64,000 nucleotides of DNA from Siniperca chuatsi (Eukaryota > Chordata > Actinopteri > Centrarchiformes > Sinipercidae). The stretch's first letter is position 1. Every line of letters starts with the position of its first letter. Positions 1 to 13,291 of this stretch are shown one piece after another. The position numbers and the translations under genes were made by a program. Location: positions 16,301,429 to 16,365,428 of the forward strand of contig NC_058056.1 in the NCBI RefSeq assembly GCF_020085105.1, written 5' to 3'. Under the pieces are notes generated by a model. That model saw nothing but the letters and a program-made list of their open reading frames with translations. It had not been told where the DNA came from and ran no database searches.

Positions 1-479
1 CTTTCTTATTAATTAAAGGAGGTCATTAAGCATTAAGCCTTTTTTTCTCAATAATCATTGGATTAATTAGGCATCAAGGGAGAAACAAGATAAAGAATGC
101 ACATGGCTGTCCAATATCCATTTACATTTTGATGCCAGTAATTATTCTATTAATTATTAACGGTTAAGTTTACATGGAGGGTTTGGAATAAGACGTTTCC
201 AAAGAGGAGAAACAGTGTTGGCAAACAATTAAACATGACATGACCCGCTGCGAATCAAATACGTTTTAGTTTGAGAGCCTACAAATCCTTAATGGTGTGC
301 CTAAAAACAGTTCGGATCAAAGCTATGCTAATATATTGGACAATAATGCCCATAAGAATAAATTAATCACGACTAAAGGAATTAAAAGAACACACAAATG
401 AAAAACTATCACGAAGAAAAATTATTTAATAAAATAATAAAAGCTAAAAAATATAAAAAATTTTTTTTTAAAAACGTAC

Positions 480-517
480 CTTGATTTTCTCAGCACAAAC
501 ATCTTGCCCCGATCCAT
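480..517 (-). CDS. Candidate first coding exon of an unidentified minus-strand gene
   Basis: On the minus strand an ATG (515-517) opens 12 codons plus 2 bases (MDRGKMFVLRKS...) and stops at a good splice donor, AAG|GTACGT, just left of 480. The CpG-rich stretch at 560-865 lies immediately upstream, as expected for a promoter. The rest of the gene would lie outside the window. A competing reading is an internal exon at 480-540 (acceptor CCCAG just right of 540) in another frame, giving LVEIFLRHGSGQ and ending at the same donor. I do not recognise either product. Only one splice site and a start are visible, so this stays tentative. Confidence 0.3.
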
Positions 518-559
518 GCCGCAAAAATATTTCAACTAAACTGGGAGTAAACCAGTCTG

Positions 560-865
560 TTGTTGTTGCACTCTTCACTCTCTTCACCAACAGTTACAGC
601 AACTCCAAAAACAACTGGAAGCCAGTGTAAAAATGACAGTTGTTGTTGTTTTGATGATTTGCCGTGGGAATGGTCGCGTGTTGACTCCCCAGATACTGTC
701 AGTGCCAAACACAGTAAAGCCAGCCAGGCAGCCGGCGGGGAGCGTGTGTTTGCGGGAGCGGGCGGCTCCTTTTTGTGCGCCTGCTGGTCACGTGGTCTGA
801 GGTGTTCGAGCGCAGTAGGAAGTGCATCCCTGAACATCATCCACACCTATTTCGGATGGAACTAA
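560..865 (-). promoter_or_regulatory. CpG-rich promoter-like patch
   Basis: Within otherwise AT-rich DNA this stretch is visibly GC-rich, with over ten CpGs between about 670 and 830. It contains a CACGTG E-box near 790 and a GGGCGG-type GC box near 760. Its position upstream of the minus-strand ATG at 517 suggests a promoter or 5' UTR. ORFs on both strands here look like by-products of the composition. Confidence 0.35.
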
Positions 866-1740
866 ACAGCTGCTGCAGGCAGCCTTAACTCGTGTTTTTA
901 GCTGAGACTGGCTATACTTCCTCATTGTTCAGTGTCCCAATAATAATAATTATTATAATTGTAATATCAATTACAATATTTGGCTGTCTTCTGTCCTGAT
1001 TAAATCCCAATATGTAGAAAAGTGTTGAAGTGGTAACCCTTACATTTGCCACAAACTGGGCAATTATCATAAATACACCAAATAAGGGATTATTTAAAGG
1101 TTTAGCTTCATCTTCATTATACAATACAGGATTGCACAATGACATGCATTTGTAGCCCCCTCCCTGCCACACACACAGAAAATGTATAAACAGATATTCA
1201 AATGTTTAAATTAGAATAGCATCAAAACAATTAAATAGGCAATAAAACAGAACAAAGTATATGAAGGTAGCACTAAAAGAAGAAATAAAAGGAAAATTAT
1301 ATTTACAAGGAAGATATACAGTTTATATATATGTATATATACATATACACACAACAAATATGTGCAATATGTAATGTTGTATATGTTATATGGGCTATGC
1401 ATGAACAAATATTTATTGATTTAGTTTGCCAAAAAGTCTTTCACAGTCAAAGAAATGTACAGTATGTCATCATACACTGTCACGTTATTAATGTTCTGGG
1501 TCATTTAGATGCCAAAGAAGTTTCATTTACTTTCTTTATTTATAAGGACACGCACATCAATCAACACTTCTGTAAATGTGCCAGTGTTAGCCAGCTGGTT
1601 CATTTTCAACTGCAGTCCTTTGGGGAGATGTTCTAAAACTAACAAAGTGACAGACAGAAATACTGTTTAACTCCCTGTTAGACCTCTTATGAACAAACTA
1701 TTGTAAAACTCCAATAACAGTTATACAAATAAATGACTAT
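866..1740. other. AT-rich intergenic stretch
   Basis: No gene, RNA or clear repeat seen. It contains short ATT and TA-rich low-complexity tracts (around 940-970 and 1325-1350). The reading frames here have AT-driven composition and no splice context. Confidence 0.5.
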
Positions 1741-2095
1741 AAATTATGATGCACTATAATAGTTATATTAAACTACAAAGTAGTCCAAATTAGCTCTAAC
1801 TTGACAAACTACAACATTAACATGCTGCTTACATGTTAATGCATCAGTAATAATAATAATCCAGTAATATAAAATATACAATAACATCACTCTGAAAAGG
1901 ACCAATCTACATAATAAGTACTTTTACTTTTGTTACCTAAAGTACATTTTGTTGCTGATACTTCTATGTTTACTTAAGGAACATGTTGCATGCAGGACTT
2001 TTACTTGTAACACAGTATTTTTACATTGCAGTATTGCCACTTTTACTCAAGTAAAATATCTGAATACTTTTTCTACCACTGCTTTTGTAATGTTA
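1741..2095 (-). repeat. Interspersed repeat, AAGTACTTTTACTT family (copy 1, inverted)
   Basis: Contains the block 'agtacttttacttttgtt' followed by 'ttttactcaagtaaaat' and ends in 'ttctaccactgctttt'. These blocks recur at 21715-22060, 36277-36925, 61480-62230 and 63755-64000. Complete members run from CAGTGGTGGA..AAGTA to the inverse form, consistent with a non-autonomous terminal-inverted-repeat DNA element. This copy is in inverse orientation relative to the one at 36277. Confidence 0.6.
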
Positions 2096-2099
2096 CAGT

Positions 2100-4790
2100 A
2101 AACTCATGCTGATAGTAAAACATAAAAGACACCATGCAGTGTAATTTTAGTGCAATTTTAAAGTCACAGTGCTACTGAAAGTCCATTCTGAATATCCACC
2201 ACTATTTATCTATTTATTTACTGCAGTTGGGGGTCACATGCACACACTATTTAGAGTCCTTTTCCTGTCCTGCGCAGCTGTGCAATTATTTCCACTATGC
2301 ACTCCCAGCAGAGCTATCACCCAAATTACATGTATCTGGTTGTGGAAAATACATGACATTTGGCGATGCAACATCATGGGAAAACAATGAAAGGCATTGC
2401 ACATAATTCCTCCAGTTTTGGCAGAACAGAAGAGGCTGAGGAGTCATGCGTCTAATTACTGAACACTTATTTTGCTGCGCTTAAAGCAGATTTAAGCAAC
2501 CATTGATCACTTGTGGAAGAACAGTATATCCAATATGTACTTTTTATGAAGATATTTTACACAAACAGACAGATGGTCTAAGTGAAACATCTTATTAACA
2601 ATTATTGATTGTGGAATTCATCTATAATTAATTCAGATATATGTAAAGTGGCTTCTGTTTCATTGCTCTTTGGTGTTTTCCTTTTGGTCAGGATAAAGTT
2701 TTAATGTTGTTTTGGCTTGAAAGCAGCATCTATCATCTCTCAAAGCATGGGGCAGAGTATTGCAATCCACATCCATCATAATAATTATCATCAATATTTC
2801 ATTGTCATTCTCACCAAGCATCAGCGAGAGAGACAACGCTGTCTGCGATGACAAAAGCAGACTATAACAGCGACTTGTAGAAATTCAATTTTTCTAAATC
2901 CCCTTCACCATGTGGGCCATGAAGTTATGGGAGGCTGCTGCTATTGTCCGTCTGTCTTTGGTGCTGAATGTTGCGAGTGATTTACAGTGACTGATTTTAG
3001 CAGGATTCCTCATGAAAAGCACCATAATGCCTCCCATTTAATATCGATCCTTCTCCATTTACAGTCAGCTGTTATTGGAGTGGCTGCCTACATTATGAAA
3101 TCATTACTTTCAGTCCACACAGGCTTCAAATCCTCCGAAATAGACACATACATGCAAAACATGTGAATTAAAGCACATTTTCAACAGATTTTTTTAAAGA
3201 TATTGCACATACACGAGACCATTCTGAGGGACAAATTACTTATTTTGTGGTCGTTACACACACAGCACATTGCAAGACGAGACTCTAATGCAAGCTGTCT
3301 GTCTCTGATGTGTTTGTGTCAAGGGGTTGGAAGATGGGAGAGAGTGGGGGAGGGAGGGGTGAGGAGGAAAAGATGCATAAATAGAGAAGGGGAGGCGGTT
3401 GTAGCTGAACACTGACAGCTCTTAACAGTTTCCTAATCTGCCCCTTCTAAATTCTGTTCCTCCCCAGCTGGAGACACTTGATATTGCAGCCAATGTGGTG
3501 CAGCAGAATGAGACTGAGTTCAATTCAAATCAGTTCAGAAAGAAGAAAAAACCCAAATATAATGTTTACTAAATTTACTCTGTATCATTTTACATGTTTC
3601 TCCATCTCATGCACAGAAGAGTCATATGCATCATTAACTATCATCAGACATCAGCCTCATTATTCACTTCATCAAACAATTATATGTATCAACCTGGCTT
3701 CATTAGGCAAATCAAAGGTGTTTGTTGATCCATTTCCCAAAGACTTTTTAATTGAACGAGCAACTCCACACCCAGGAAACATCATCAGAGAAATAGACAG
3801 GGAGAGGTGAAGTGCGGAAGTTCCCCATCATGTTTCTCTCCTGCATCAGAATTTCAGGACAGATCCTTCTCGCGAGGAATGACAGCACAGCAGGGAGGAT
3901 GAAAAAGTTGTGACTTAATGCCTTCTGTGACTGAATTTTTTTCTGGATTGAAAAAGAGATCAACTGTCTGTCTCTAACAAAACATCAAAAAAATACCAGT
4001 GTAGAAAGACAATGATTCATTTTTTTCAACAGACTAAATAAATAAAGTGATTAATGTAATTCAATGCACTTCTTTTATTTCTGATAGACAATTTAAGCAA
4101 GTTGACCAGTTTTAATGCATGAATTTCCATTGCAGAAACGGTGTATTTTCTTGCGGCGGAATAACAGCCTAATGGTCAGTGGGTAGAATCCCCTTCATGC
4201 ACCATTAAGTCATATAAAGACCTTTTTTAAATCTCAGCAGAACACAGTGGTAATCACAAAGACTTAGCAGGTGGTTCAGTGATTGCTCACTTGTGCAAAC
4301 ACTATGCAAATTGATGCTACAGGCACAGATGAATTACTCAGGCAGCAGTGCAGAGCTTCAAATTACAGCTCAGTTGAACTGTTTCTCTCAGTGTTATCCC
4401 TCATGATTTTCAGGTGATATGGTGTACAGTAGTAGCCCTGCGGCCTGAGAGGAAACTGCAACCCAGAACAGCGAGAGCATGATCTGGAAAGGCCTTGCAG
4501 TGCAATTGGCTGATTCAGAGCCAGATAATAATTCATTTGCCCTACACCCAGCTGCAGAGCTGCAGAAACTGACGAGAACCCCAAATGGACCTGACTGCCA
4601 TGAAACCAACAGTCACCTGTAATCACATGGCCCTTTTCTGTCCGGAAGAAGAGGAGTTGTGAAATTAAATTTATTTTTAGCTGTTCACCTCCTTTTATAT
4701 ATGTCTTACTTTGTGCTAACATTCAGTGTTTGCAATACTTCATCACATCACTAGTGTAAAAAGTATTTAATTTGTGATCTTTTGGCCACT
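2100..4790. other. Intergenic, nothing recognised
   Basis: No coding exon with splice context, RNA gene or recognisable repeat could be supported. The longest frame (minus, 4363-4722) has no family resemblance. Confidence 0.5.
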
Positions 4791-4859
4791 TAGGAAACAA
4801 GTCATGACCACAAGATTGACATATTATTAAGTTTTAAGCTGATGCGGCGAACTTGTTAG

Positions 4860-5225
4860 CAAACAATCACCTATTTTGACATCCAGCAGATAAGGAACAA
4901 CATTAGTTTTCATTTGGGATCCTGTTCCTGGCTACCTGATGAATGTAAGTTCAATATTTTCTCTTCTTTTAGCTCTGTTTTGGTCTCTACCAACTCTTGA
5001 GGGAATTATCTGGCTCTTTAGCTGATAAATGCTCCTCTATGTTCACCAGCTAGTCACTAACTTTGTCTTTCTGCCCTTTGGTGCTAGACAGGATTTTAGA
5101 GCTTTTATGCTGAAAATAGCTGCCTGTTGGACCCAAAAATGACACTATAAGAGCGGTGAGACTGAACCAAAACAAAGTTTAATTAATATAAAATATTGAT
5201 TATAGCTGCTTTAAAGTAGCTATAT
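4860..5225 (+). repeat. Interspersed repeat paired with an inverted copy at 8880-9240
   Basis: Blocks such as 'agctctgttttggtct', 'agagcttttatgctgaaaa' and 'gcggtgagactgaaccaaaa' recur in diverged, reverse-complement form at 8880-9240 (for example 'aagaccaaaacagagct' and 'ttggtttgctctcaccgc'). This is a dispersed repeat family of about 350 bp; class not determined. Confidence 0.55.
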
Positions 5226-5229
5226 GTAA

Positions 5230-8200
5230 GAATATTAGTTTAAAACATTCAAAAATTAACTAAAATGTGAAGAAGTTTTGACATCATGTCAAAGACGTCT
5301 ATGTATTGTGTTGCAGAGCATGCTAATCAGCTAGCCTCTTTAAAGCCTTACAACATTAAGTATTTGAAGCTGTATAGCTGGTTTAACTACTCCATATATT
5401 GCTGGTGCTGCGTCTGTTAAATTGGAGAAATACAGTTATGTGAAAGGGTATATTTAGCATGCACTCTGCAGAATAACTGAAGTTACTCTGCAATATCATT
5501 TTTACAGCTGTCAGAGCTGTCAGATAAATGCAATGGATTAGAATGGATTGTTAGAGAAGAAGTGCTTGAAAAACCTTGACCTAGTAATTCAACATTACAT
5601 TTGACATGACTTTCCACCACTGTTGCTTGTAAAGGTATCACAGTTTGAGCTTGATTCCTACATAGCACCTCCATGAAAACATTTCATACCGACCACAGTA
5701 CTTATCCGTAGTCATTCTGCTCACTGCATCATGTTCATTCAGCCATTACTAGCAAAGGCATCAGGCAAAACAATATCAAAGTGCTCTCACATCCCGGAAG
5801 AATTCTTTCATCACAGAGATACTTTGTGTATCAGCTTTTAACTTTATCACAGGATGACGAGACTCCATCACAAATGAGTTGGCATTAAAGAACAAAGAGC
5901 TTAAAATTGGTTTGAGAATTGTTTTCTTGTGTTTGGTCAGTGCAGAGAGTTATAACATTAGTAACAAGTCCATATACAGCATTTATTTAAATTCCGCTCA
6001 CTGCTTTCACTACAGTGAGAGGGATTTAAATGCTGCAGAGTTCTAAAATAAAGGAAATCAGGCTAAAGGTTTGGCACAAAAAAGGGTGCAAAATATGCCT
6101 CTGCACTGGTGCAAGCATGCATTTGCTTGCATATTGTTGGAAAAACAAACTAATTCAAGTCTAGCCTGTCCATCCATCTAAATGCATTTGTGGTGAGCAG
6201 TAAAGAGCAGTTTGACACAGCTTGACTTAGTTGGTCTTTCTTGATGGATGTCGGCAAGTGTTTTATCATCAATTGCACAAGAAGCATTAGCATGTGTGTG
6301 AACTCATCAGCATCAAGAGAACAAAACCAAAACTGAAATGAAAAAAGGCTCCATCTGATGCTGATAAAAGTTCTTCTTTCCCTTGAACTTACTATTAATG
6401 TCTCCCCACTTTTATGCATGAAAATGTGTCTGGCAAATAGATGAATTTAGATTTATGGTCCACTCAATTATGAGAAAACTCTTTAATCCAATAATCTATT
6501 AATATTTCATTCAAGCACATTCCTCTGGGCAATACAGTAAGCCACAGGAGGTTGAATAAAGTCTGAGGGTCATGATGATAATATCACATATACTGTATGC
6601 CAAGACCTTCTTAATAAAAGGTTGAGGGTCAAAGATGAACATAAGTGGCAGGTGACATTTCAACTCCCATTGGTTTGTTTAAATGACATTTCAACCACTG
6701 TGACGTTCCAAAATCAAGCTACTGTAGTGTCAAACACTGGCTCTAATACATCCAGACCAGGTCAGGACAGTATCTGGTACACCATCACAGAACAACCACC
6801 ACTGCAGGAAATCTTACTGGTGAGTTTGTCTCATTTTGTAGTGTGTTAATTATGTGAGAGTTGTGATCTTTAAATCAGAATAAACTTCTATAAATGCAAA
6901 AAAAGTGAGCATAGTGTAATAATGTGTAAATTATAATTTTAGTTAATGCTTTATTTTACTTTATTTTATTTAACATTACCTAATAAGTTCTTGATTTTTG
7001 AATGGAAATAACTATGTAATGTGGTGCTAATTATAGAGAAAATATAGGGACAAACTTGGTAGATTCTAGGAATTCTAGGTAGACTCTAGGATGTGCTAGC
7101 TTAGCATTTCATTGGAATTAAATAACTTAAAGTTTACCAATTTTAACACTGTCTCTATTTTACTCAAGTTACATACATGTAGTTCTTTCCAGGAAACTAT
7201 TAAGTAAATTATTAGGAAATAATCAGGAATTTACAGACCCTTAAAATAAATTGATAGATTGTAAGATTGTTTATTGTGACATCAAAAGCCAATTTTTCCT
7301 TTTCCTTCTTTCCTTCACACATCCTGGTGTATCACAGGGTCAACACTTGACATGAACTGATAATGGTCAAAATATGACATTTGTGTACATCAGTAAAGTG
7401 TCAGTAAAGAAGCAGATTTTTAAAAGTAAAGCACACAAAGACAGATCTGATTATAATCCTTGTCAGGTAGAGCTCATAGCTCCCCCTCCTACAGCAATCA
7501 CAGCCATCTGGGCTGGAAAATAGATTGATGGCTACAGAGCATAAACAGCCCTGCTGGCAGCCAGCCACCAGCCATCAAGCTGAACTTGGTGAACAGAGAT
7601 GATTCCTTCACTTTATACCTATAACCTCCCGCTTATTATCACTTCACAGCTTGTGGCCTAATTGACTTCAGGTGTACACGTATGTGGACTAAACTATAAA
7701 TCATCAGTGGATATTATTCACTGAGACAGCATTATATTACACAGCCATTATCTGTATATCATATAAAGAAACTGTATTAGTTTTAGAGCCTTAACTTTTA
7801 ACTATTCATCTTTTCACTACTCTCCTCTAGTTCTAAGATGTAGTTTGTCTGCGATGACTTATGTCAAGTACTCATATAAAATTCAAATGGAATAAATCAT
7901 TTTCAGGCTGCTTTAAAATCTCAATTTTCTTTCCTTTGACTGATTTGTTTTCCACTGCTCTGCTCGCATTACTGTGTATTTATTTCTCATCCAGCCCTCA
8001 AGTAATAACAGCGAAGCCCTGCAGAAAACTATTCTTTTGTGTCTAGACAAGAACACTTACAAGCTGAGAGGATTGTAAAAGCTGCACCACATCTTTGTTA
8101 ACATTTCAGGTGCATCACCATAGAGATTCTGCTGTACCACAACTGCGCAAGGTCACCTGTCTTACACCAGTGTGCTTGTGTGAGTGTGTGTGTGTCTAAC

Positions 8201-8875
8201 TCTGCAGAGACTCTGAGACGGCACAAAAGAAGTAATCCACAGTTGGTTTGATGATAGTGTATTTGAAAAGCAGTGGATGAAAGTGTCGTGTTCAGGTCCT
8301 TCTATTATTTGGTTCTGTCACCACGTCAGAATTGTTGTTGTCCTTCAAGCTAGATTGCTTTTTCTTTGCTTATTGTTGCCAGTTGGTCTGTCGTCCTTCT
8401 GCCCTCTCCTACCTTCCCTCATCACTGATGAAATCATTCCTCATCTTTATGTCACCATGGTAACCATCAGTAATGATTGATTGCTATAGGTTTGCTGTGC
8501 ATTTTCATAAGAAGGTTCACTTCTATTTTTCTTGAATTATCTGTATGCAACATGTTATTGTATTTCTGTCAGTGGCTCCTTTTTTGGTTCTCCAGAGCAT
8601 GAATTCTTTTTTTTAGGGATACATGAGAGTGACAGATCAAATTGTTATGCTTTCCATTGTATCAGACTGTGTGGTTTCATCAAAGGGTCGCTACTCAAGG
8701 CCATGGTGACTCACAGCTTGAAAAATTTGCTCACATAGAAATGTAACCAAATATCTCAGTGTGAACCAAGAATTCATTCGTCCATTAGTACTTTCCGGGT
8801 TTTCTGTGTGTCTCATCCACAAGTCTTGTCTGTTCCTAATGAAGACGTAAATCTTTAAAAATATAATCTATACTT
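5230..8875. other. Intergenic, nothing recognised
   Basis: No gene supported. Small GT-rich tract near 8170-8195. Short frames (6150-6419 minus, 6622-6849 plus, 8277-8480 plus) lack family resemblance and splice signals. Confidence 0.5.
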
Positions 8876-8879
8876 TTAT

Positions 8880-9240
8880 TTTTAAAGCTGCTATAATCTT
8901 TATTTTTAAACTAACAATGGATCAAATGACTATGTGTAATGTGAACATGGTCGCTCATAGTGACAAACCCACAGAGAATTATCACACAACGGCTTAACAT
9001 CTTTTAGCTCATTGTTTTGATTTCCGACCCGCAACTTTACTGTTTTGGTTTGCTCTCACCGCTCTCATAGTGTAATTTTTTTTAGCTGCAGTAGGCAGCT
9101 GTTTTCAGTGAAAAAGCTCTAAAAACCCACCAGACAAAGTTAGGACTAGATGGTGAACATACGGGAGCATTAACCAACTAAACAGCTAGATATATTTCTC
9201 ATGAAGACCAAAACAGAGCTGAATGGAGGGTGAATACTGG
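8880..9240 (-). repeat. Inverted copy of the 4860-5225 repeat
   Basis: Reverse-complement match to 4860-5225 in several separate blocks spread over about 350 bp. The copies are diverged and lie about 4 kb apart. Confidence 0.55.
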
Positions 9241-9244
9241 ACTA

Positions 9245-10860
9245 ACATACACCAGGTGGACAAAAGCACGACTTTAAAATATTGCTCCATGTCTCACTGC
9301 TAACATGCATTCAGGAGTAAATTGTGTATTTGTTGAGGACTATTTTTAGCCACAGATGTGAGGCTGTAGTGAGCATTTATGGCAGCAGGATTCTGTATGT
9401 GGAATTCAGTCAAAATAAACTCACTATCCGTGTCCATCGTAATGAAGGAACATGGCACCCAGTGCAATGCTTGTTTTTGTTTTTTAAATTGGTTTTGGAC
9501 AACAATGGAGCTCTATGGCCCAGAGGAATAAGCTAAATCAGGTTTTGGCTACACAGACAATACTTGTTAGTAGGATAAATTCATCATTCATATTTGTGTA
9601 ACAAAAAAGCTAAATATCACCAGACTTATGCTTTAATCTTTGTTATAAGTCACAACACAATACTCTCCTCTCAAAAAGAGGAACATAAATACGCTGTAGT
9701 CCTGTTGTATCTGCAGGTTCTCAGGTTTGCTGCCGTCTCTTTTCAGATATGAATAATGTTAGGAGACATGTTATATCAGTTTTGGTTCAGCGGTTTAACC
9801 CAGTTTTGGGTTCACGAAGGTTCAACCCCCATCAGTCTCTCTCACATACATGTTCATGGATGAGGTCAAAGGTCATGACCCCCAGAGTCAGGAGTTCATT
9901 GTTAAGTTTTGATTGATTAATGATGTGTCACACAACAACACCTGTTCCTACACTGAAATCAGCATTTTATCAGTTTTATTTTCTGATTATTCCCAAATTC
10001 AAATTCACTGAATGTGTCTGTGCATTTCACAGTTTGCTTTGCCAAGTGTGTAAGTCTGTGTACGTGTGTGTTAACGTGTGAGAGAGTCTGTGATAGTAGG
10101 TCTGTGGCATCAGAGAAGGCATCTAAATTATTTCTTTGATGTATGAGCTCTGGGAGCTTGGGACAGACAGCCTGATATTACATTATTAAAGCCGTCAGGT
10201 TTTGGCTATAATCATTAGAAAAGGAATTCATGTGTCTTAATGCGTGTTATAAACATATTAGAAATGATTTGTTTTTCATCTCATCTTTGAGGTGTCACTA
10301 CTGTCCAATCAGCCATCTTGCTCTGTTTTAGAACATTAGCACTGTTCACAGAATAAAGGCTAAAGTATGTCTTTCATTTTCATAGAATATCAGAGGTATA
10401 ATAAGTTTATCTACAAAAAAGCTTCAAACGTTTCCTATCCTAGTCATGCTTTTATATGTTAGTGTGACTTTCTAGAGAGTTTTTTTGTGTTTGCAAAACA
10501 CAAACCTACAGGGATGTCAACAGCATGACCTCCAAAAGGAGGACACCTATCTTTCAGTCCTGAAAAATAGCGGTGCAGAATAGTGGTGTTGAAAAGAGAT
10601 AAATAACAGGGGAGTTGGACATGGAGTGGCAGGAGGTTGGAAGTAGTGGTGGAATGAAAGGTACAGTTTGAAAGCATCTCCGTTTTATTTTGTCTCTCTT
10701 TTGTTGTAAGCTGTTTACCTTGAAGCTGAAAGCAAACAAGATAATCGAGACAGCCTCCTAAGAATGCAGAAATGCAGGCAATTGTCAGAAAAACAAGACA
10801 ACAAGGCTGTTCATTCCACATAGTATAAAGAACATGATTTTTTTCTGTTCTACAAGCTGT
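9245..10860. other. Intergenic, nothing firm
   Basis: No gene supported. A GGTTCAACCCC motif near 9817 resembles a pol III B box, but no convincing A box accompanies it, so no SINE or tRNA is called. Confidence 0.45.
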
Positions 10861-10864
10861 GACA

Positions 10865-11290
10865 GTAGCGGGGCTCAGAATGAGAAGTTTATCCTGAGGG
10901 TGGTGCTAGACTCTGGGATCAAATCAAAAGGGTTCATCTCCTTGGGAGCAGGAATGTGCCCTGTAAATGGCCATCTGTTAGTGTGAGAAAGTAGATGTTT
11001 TTACTAAGGGTGGAACGAGAGGAAAGGTAATGCAATGTCAGTAATGTAAATGATTCATCTTCAGGGGACCGTGAAGGTGCTTTGTAAATTTTATGGATAT
11101 ATGCTCCTCTACATGTTGATATTTCTTGTGTACAAGTGGAAACTTTGGCCTGTTGGTAGCACTATAGAGGAAATGTTAGAAGGCCTAAAGAATCATTAGG
11201 AGTCAGCCTCCAGGAAACACAAATAACCCTCCCAAATTTCAAGGCAATTCTGGCCAGTAGCTGTAGTAGTGTTTTGAACCAACATGCTGA
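10865..11290 (+). repeat. Interspersed repeat related to 15360-15780 and 27290-27665
   Basis: Contains 'ggtggtgctagactctgggatcaa' type sequence and, further on, 'aaatttcaaggcaattctgg'. These are diverged blocks of the family whose consensus-like signature is 'gcactagaggaaaagtcagggg ... aaatttcatggcaatccatcc'. Related copies lie at 15360-15780 (inverse), 27290-27665 (inverse) and 34745-35045 (same sense). Confidence 0.45.
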
Positions 11291-11294
11291 ACCA

Positions 11295-12585
11295 ATTGAC
11301 TAACTGAAATCATGATTGTTAGGCCTTGCTGCTAACAGTATAACATTAGATTTTACACTTATATTTATAAATGGAAACTTTGATTTGTGATTTTTTGGTG
11401 TAGTTGTAGAGATATTTGCTGTGCAACAAAGTGTTAGATGGACGTATGGTCCAGTAGATGCTACAATACATCTTTGAAAACAATGACATGCAAGACTTTT
11501 GTAAATAATGTACTTTTAATACAATAACACAAATCACGATGGTTCGGTTACTGATCACTGTCTACACACACATACACATAAAACATGTGCATCACAACAA
11601 AAAAGATGGCTGAGGTGCATATCATTCTTCTCTTTGCAATTCTTTCCTGACTTTGCACACATTTATGTTTAATAAGGGAAAACTAGCATGAAAATACTAT
11701 AAAAATGCTATTGGAACAAAGCAGATATAAATAAAATAGTATATAATAGAAAGGCCCGACATCATGATCACACATCTGTTGGTAAAAAATAGATACAAAG
11801 CTGAGGGTCTTCACTGGACACATTTTGTGCTTTTTTAAAATCAAGCTGTTATTAAGCTATTTTTTGGAGGGATAATTAGTGATTACCCAAAAGCAGGAAA
11901 CATTTTTCACTATAGGCTCCGTATCTGACACTGCTGCTTCCCATTTTAATCAGGCTGTGAACGTGTCCTGTGGTGAGTAACCCTGTCTTCACATCCTGTA
12001 TGATGATTGTCTGATTGCTTAAGGCTGAACCTATGATAGTAATAAAATGGCTGTTGAGTGAGTCTTTGTGTGAATTACAGCTGCAGTAACTTGTATTTAA
12101 ATCATTATTTTATACATTGTACATATAATTACATAGTTGTGTTGTCCCTGTCAAAATCTATATATTCAGTTTATCAATACTTATGGTTGAATGTATATAT
12201 GGGCATCGAATTAAGTTACTTATAGCATGCTTGTAAAGTGTAAAATCAATACAGTGGTGTGGAGAGCATGCTAACATTGGTCTGTCTGATAAATGTTATT
12301 GATCGTTTGAATAAGCAATTGGTTGTGGAATAATAATTAGATTCATTTCTAAGTTGAAACACCACATCACTCAGGGTGTGTTTAATCTCCATCGAACATA
12401 ATATCAAAACAAATTGACGGATTCTTATGAGAAGGATTAGCTTCTTATGACAGTATCTTCTACAAAATCTAATTAGACAAAAAGCAATTTCATGAGCACA
12501 CATGCTCTCACTTCAACTGTTTGGTGTAATTCATGCATGCACGGATGTCACTTCTCAGCCTGAGAAATATGACCTCTGGGCCTGT
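11295..12585. other. Intergenic, nothing recognised
   Basis: No gene supported; AT-rich with frames of biased composition only. Confidence 0.5.
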
Positions 12586-12589
12586 AAGC

Positions 12590-13290
12590 AGCATGGTAGA
12601 CATGCTGCAATTAAGACAGAAACTCGTTCATCCTAAGGACAAGATGCCCACACAGAAACAGAGCAATGTTGTCTACTCAGTTCAGTGCAGTGAGGAAAAC
12701 TGCAAAGAACGGTACATAGGTGAGACTAAACAGCCACTTCACAAAAGACTTTATCAGCACAGATGACACGCTAACTCAGGATTGCAGATCGCTGTGCATT
12801 TGCATCTAAAAGCTACAAACCACACATTTGAAGACAGCGAGGTGAAGATTCTAAGTAGAGAGAAGAGTTGGTTTGAACGGGGTGTCAAGGAAGCCATTTT
12901 TGTGAAAAAAGAGAACCCCTCTTTGAACAGAAATGATGGTCTGAGATTCAATCTGCCCAACGTTTACCACAATGTATTAGCACCTTGGTCACGCCAATCA
13001 TATGCTAATCAGGTACTGAACAGTGATGAGGGAGGTGCAGCCAGAAAACAATAGGCCTGATTACTGATTCATGGAAACAATTAGGTCAGTTTCAGGTGAA
13101 ACTAGGCAGAGTAATCAACAGATACTCAGGTAGACTCCTTCCTGAGGGCAGGGCTTAAGTAACACAGAGTAGCTTAAATTTCTGAGTTCCCGGTCCATTT
13201 TTCACAATTGAGAATGACTTCCGGATGGGAGCCGAAACGTCTTGATTCTGAAAACAGTGTCCAGATGACTACGACTGAAACCTTTTCTAC
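12590..13290 (+). mobile_element. Penelope-like retroelement 3' fragment, copy A (GIY-YIG endonuclease)
   Basis: The plus-strand frame from about 12605 encodes ...QKQSNVVYSVQC followed by CKERYIGETKQPLHKRLY, a GIY-YIG nuclease core (VVY ... YIGET) as found C-terminal to the reverse transcriptase in Penelope-like elements. An in-frame TGA (12764-12766) interrupts it. The same frame then continues as VHLHLKATNH and ...SWFERGVKEAIFVKKENPS to about 13053. The 3' part carries 'gacttccggatgggagccgaaacgtct', typical of these elements. The reverse transcriptase is missing, so this is a 5'-truncated dead copy. A second copy is at 58985-59865. RT-endonuclease order and GIY-YIG use are established for the family; the assignment here is by motif. 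Confidence 0.85.
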
Positions 13291-13291
13291 G

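Noticed and set aside
4363..4722. Minus-strand 119-codon frame
   Set aside because: No recognisable family, no splice context, ordinary composition for intergenic DNA.
9780..9930. tRNA gene or SINE around a GGTTCAACCCC motif
   Set aside because: No cloverleaf and no adequate A box at the right distance.
12764..12766. In-frame TGA in the Penelope GIY-YIG region as possible selenocysteine or recoding
   Set aside because: The element is truncated and dead; a CGA to TGA change in a conserved arginine position is the simpler reading, and no recoding structure was seen.
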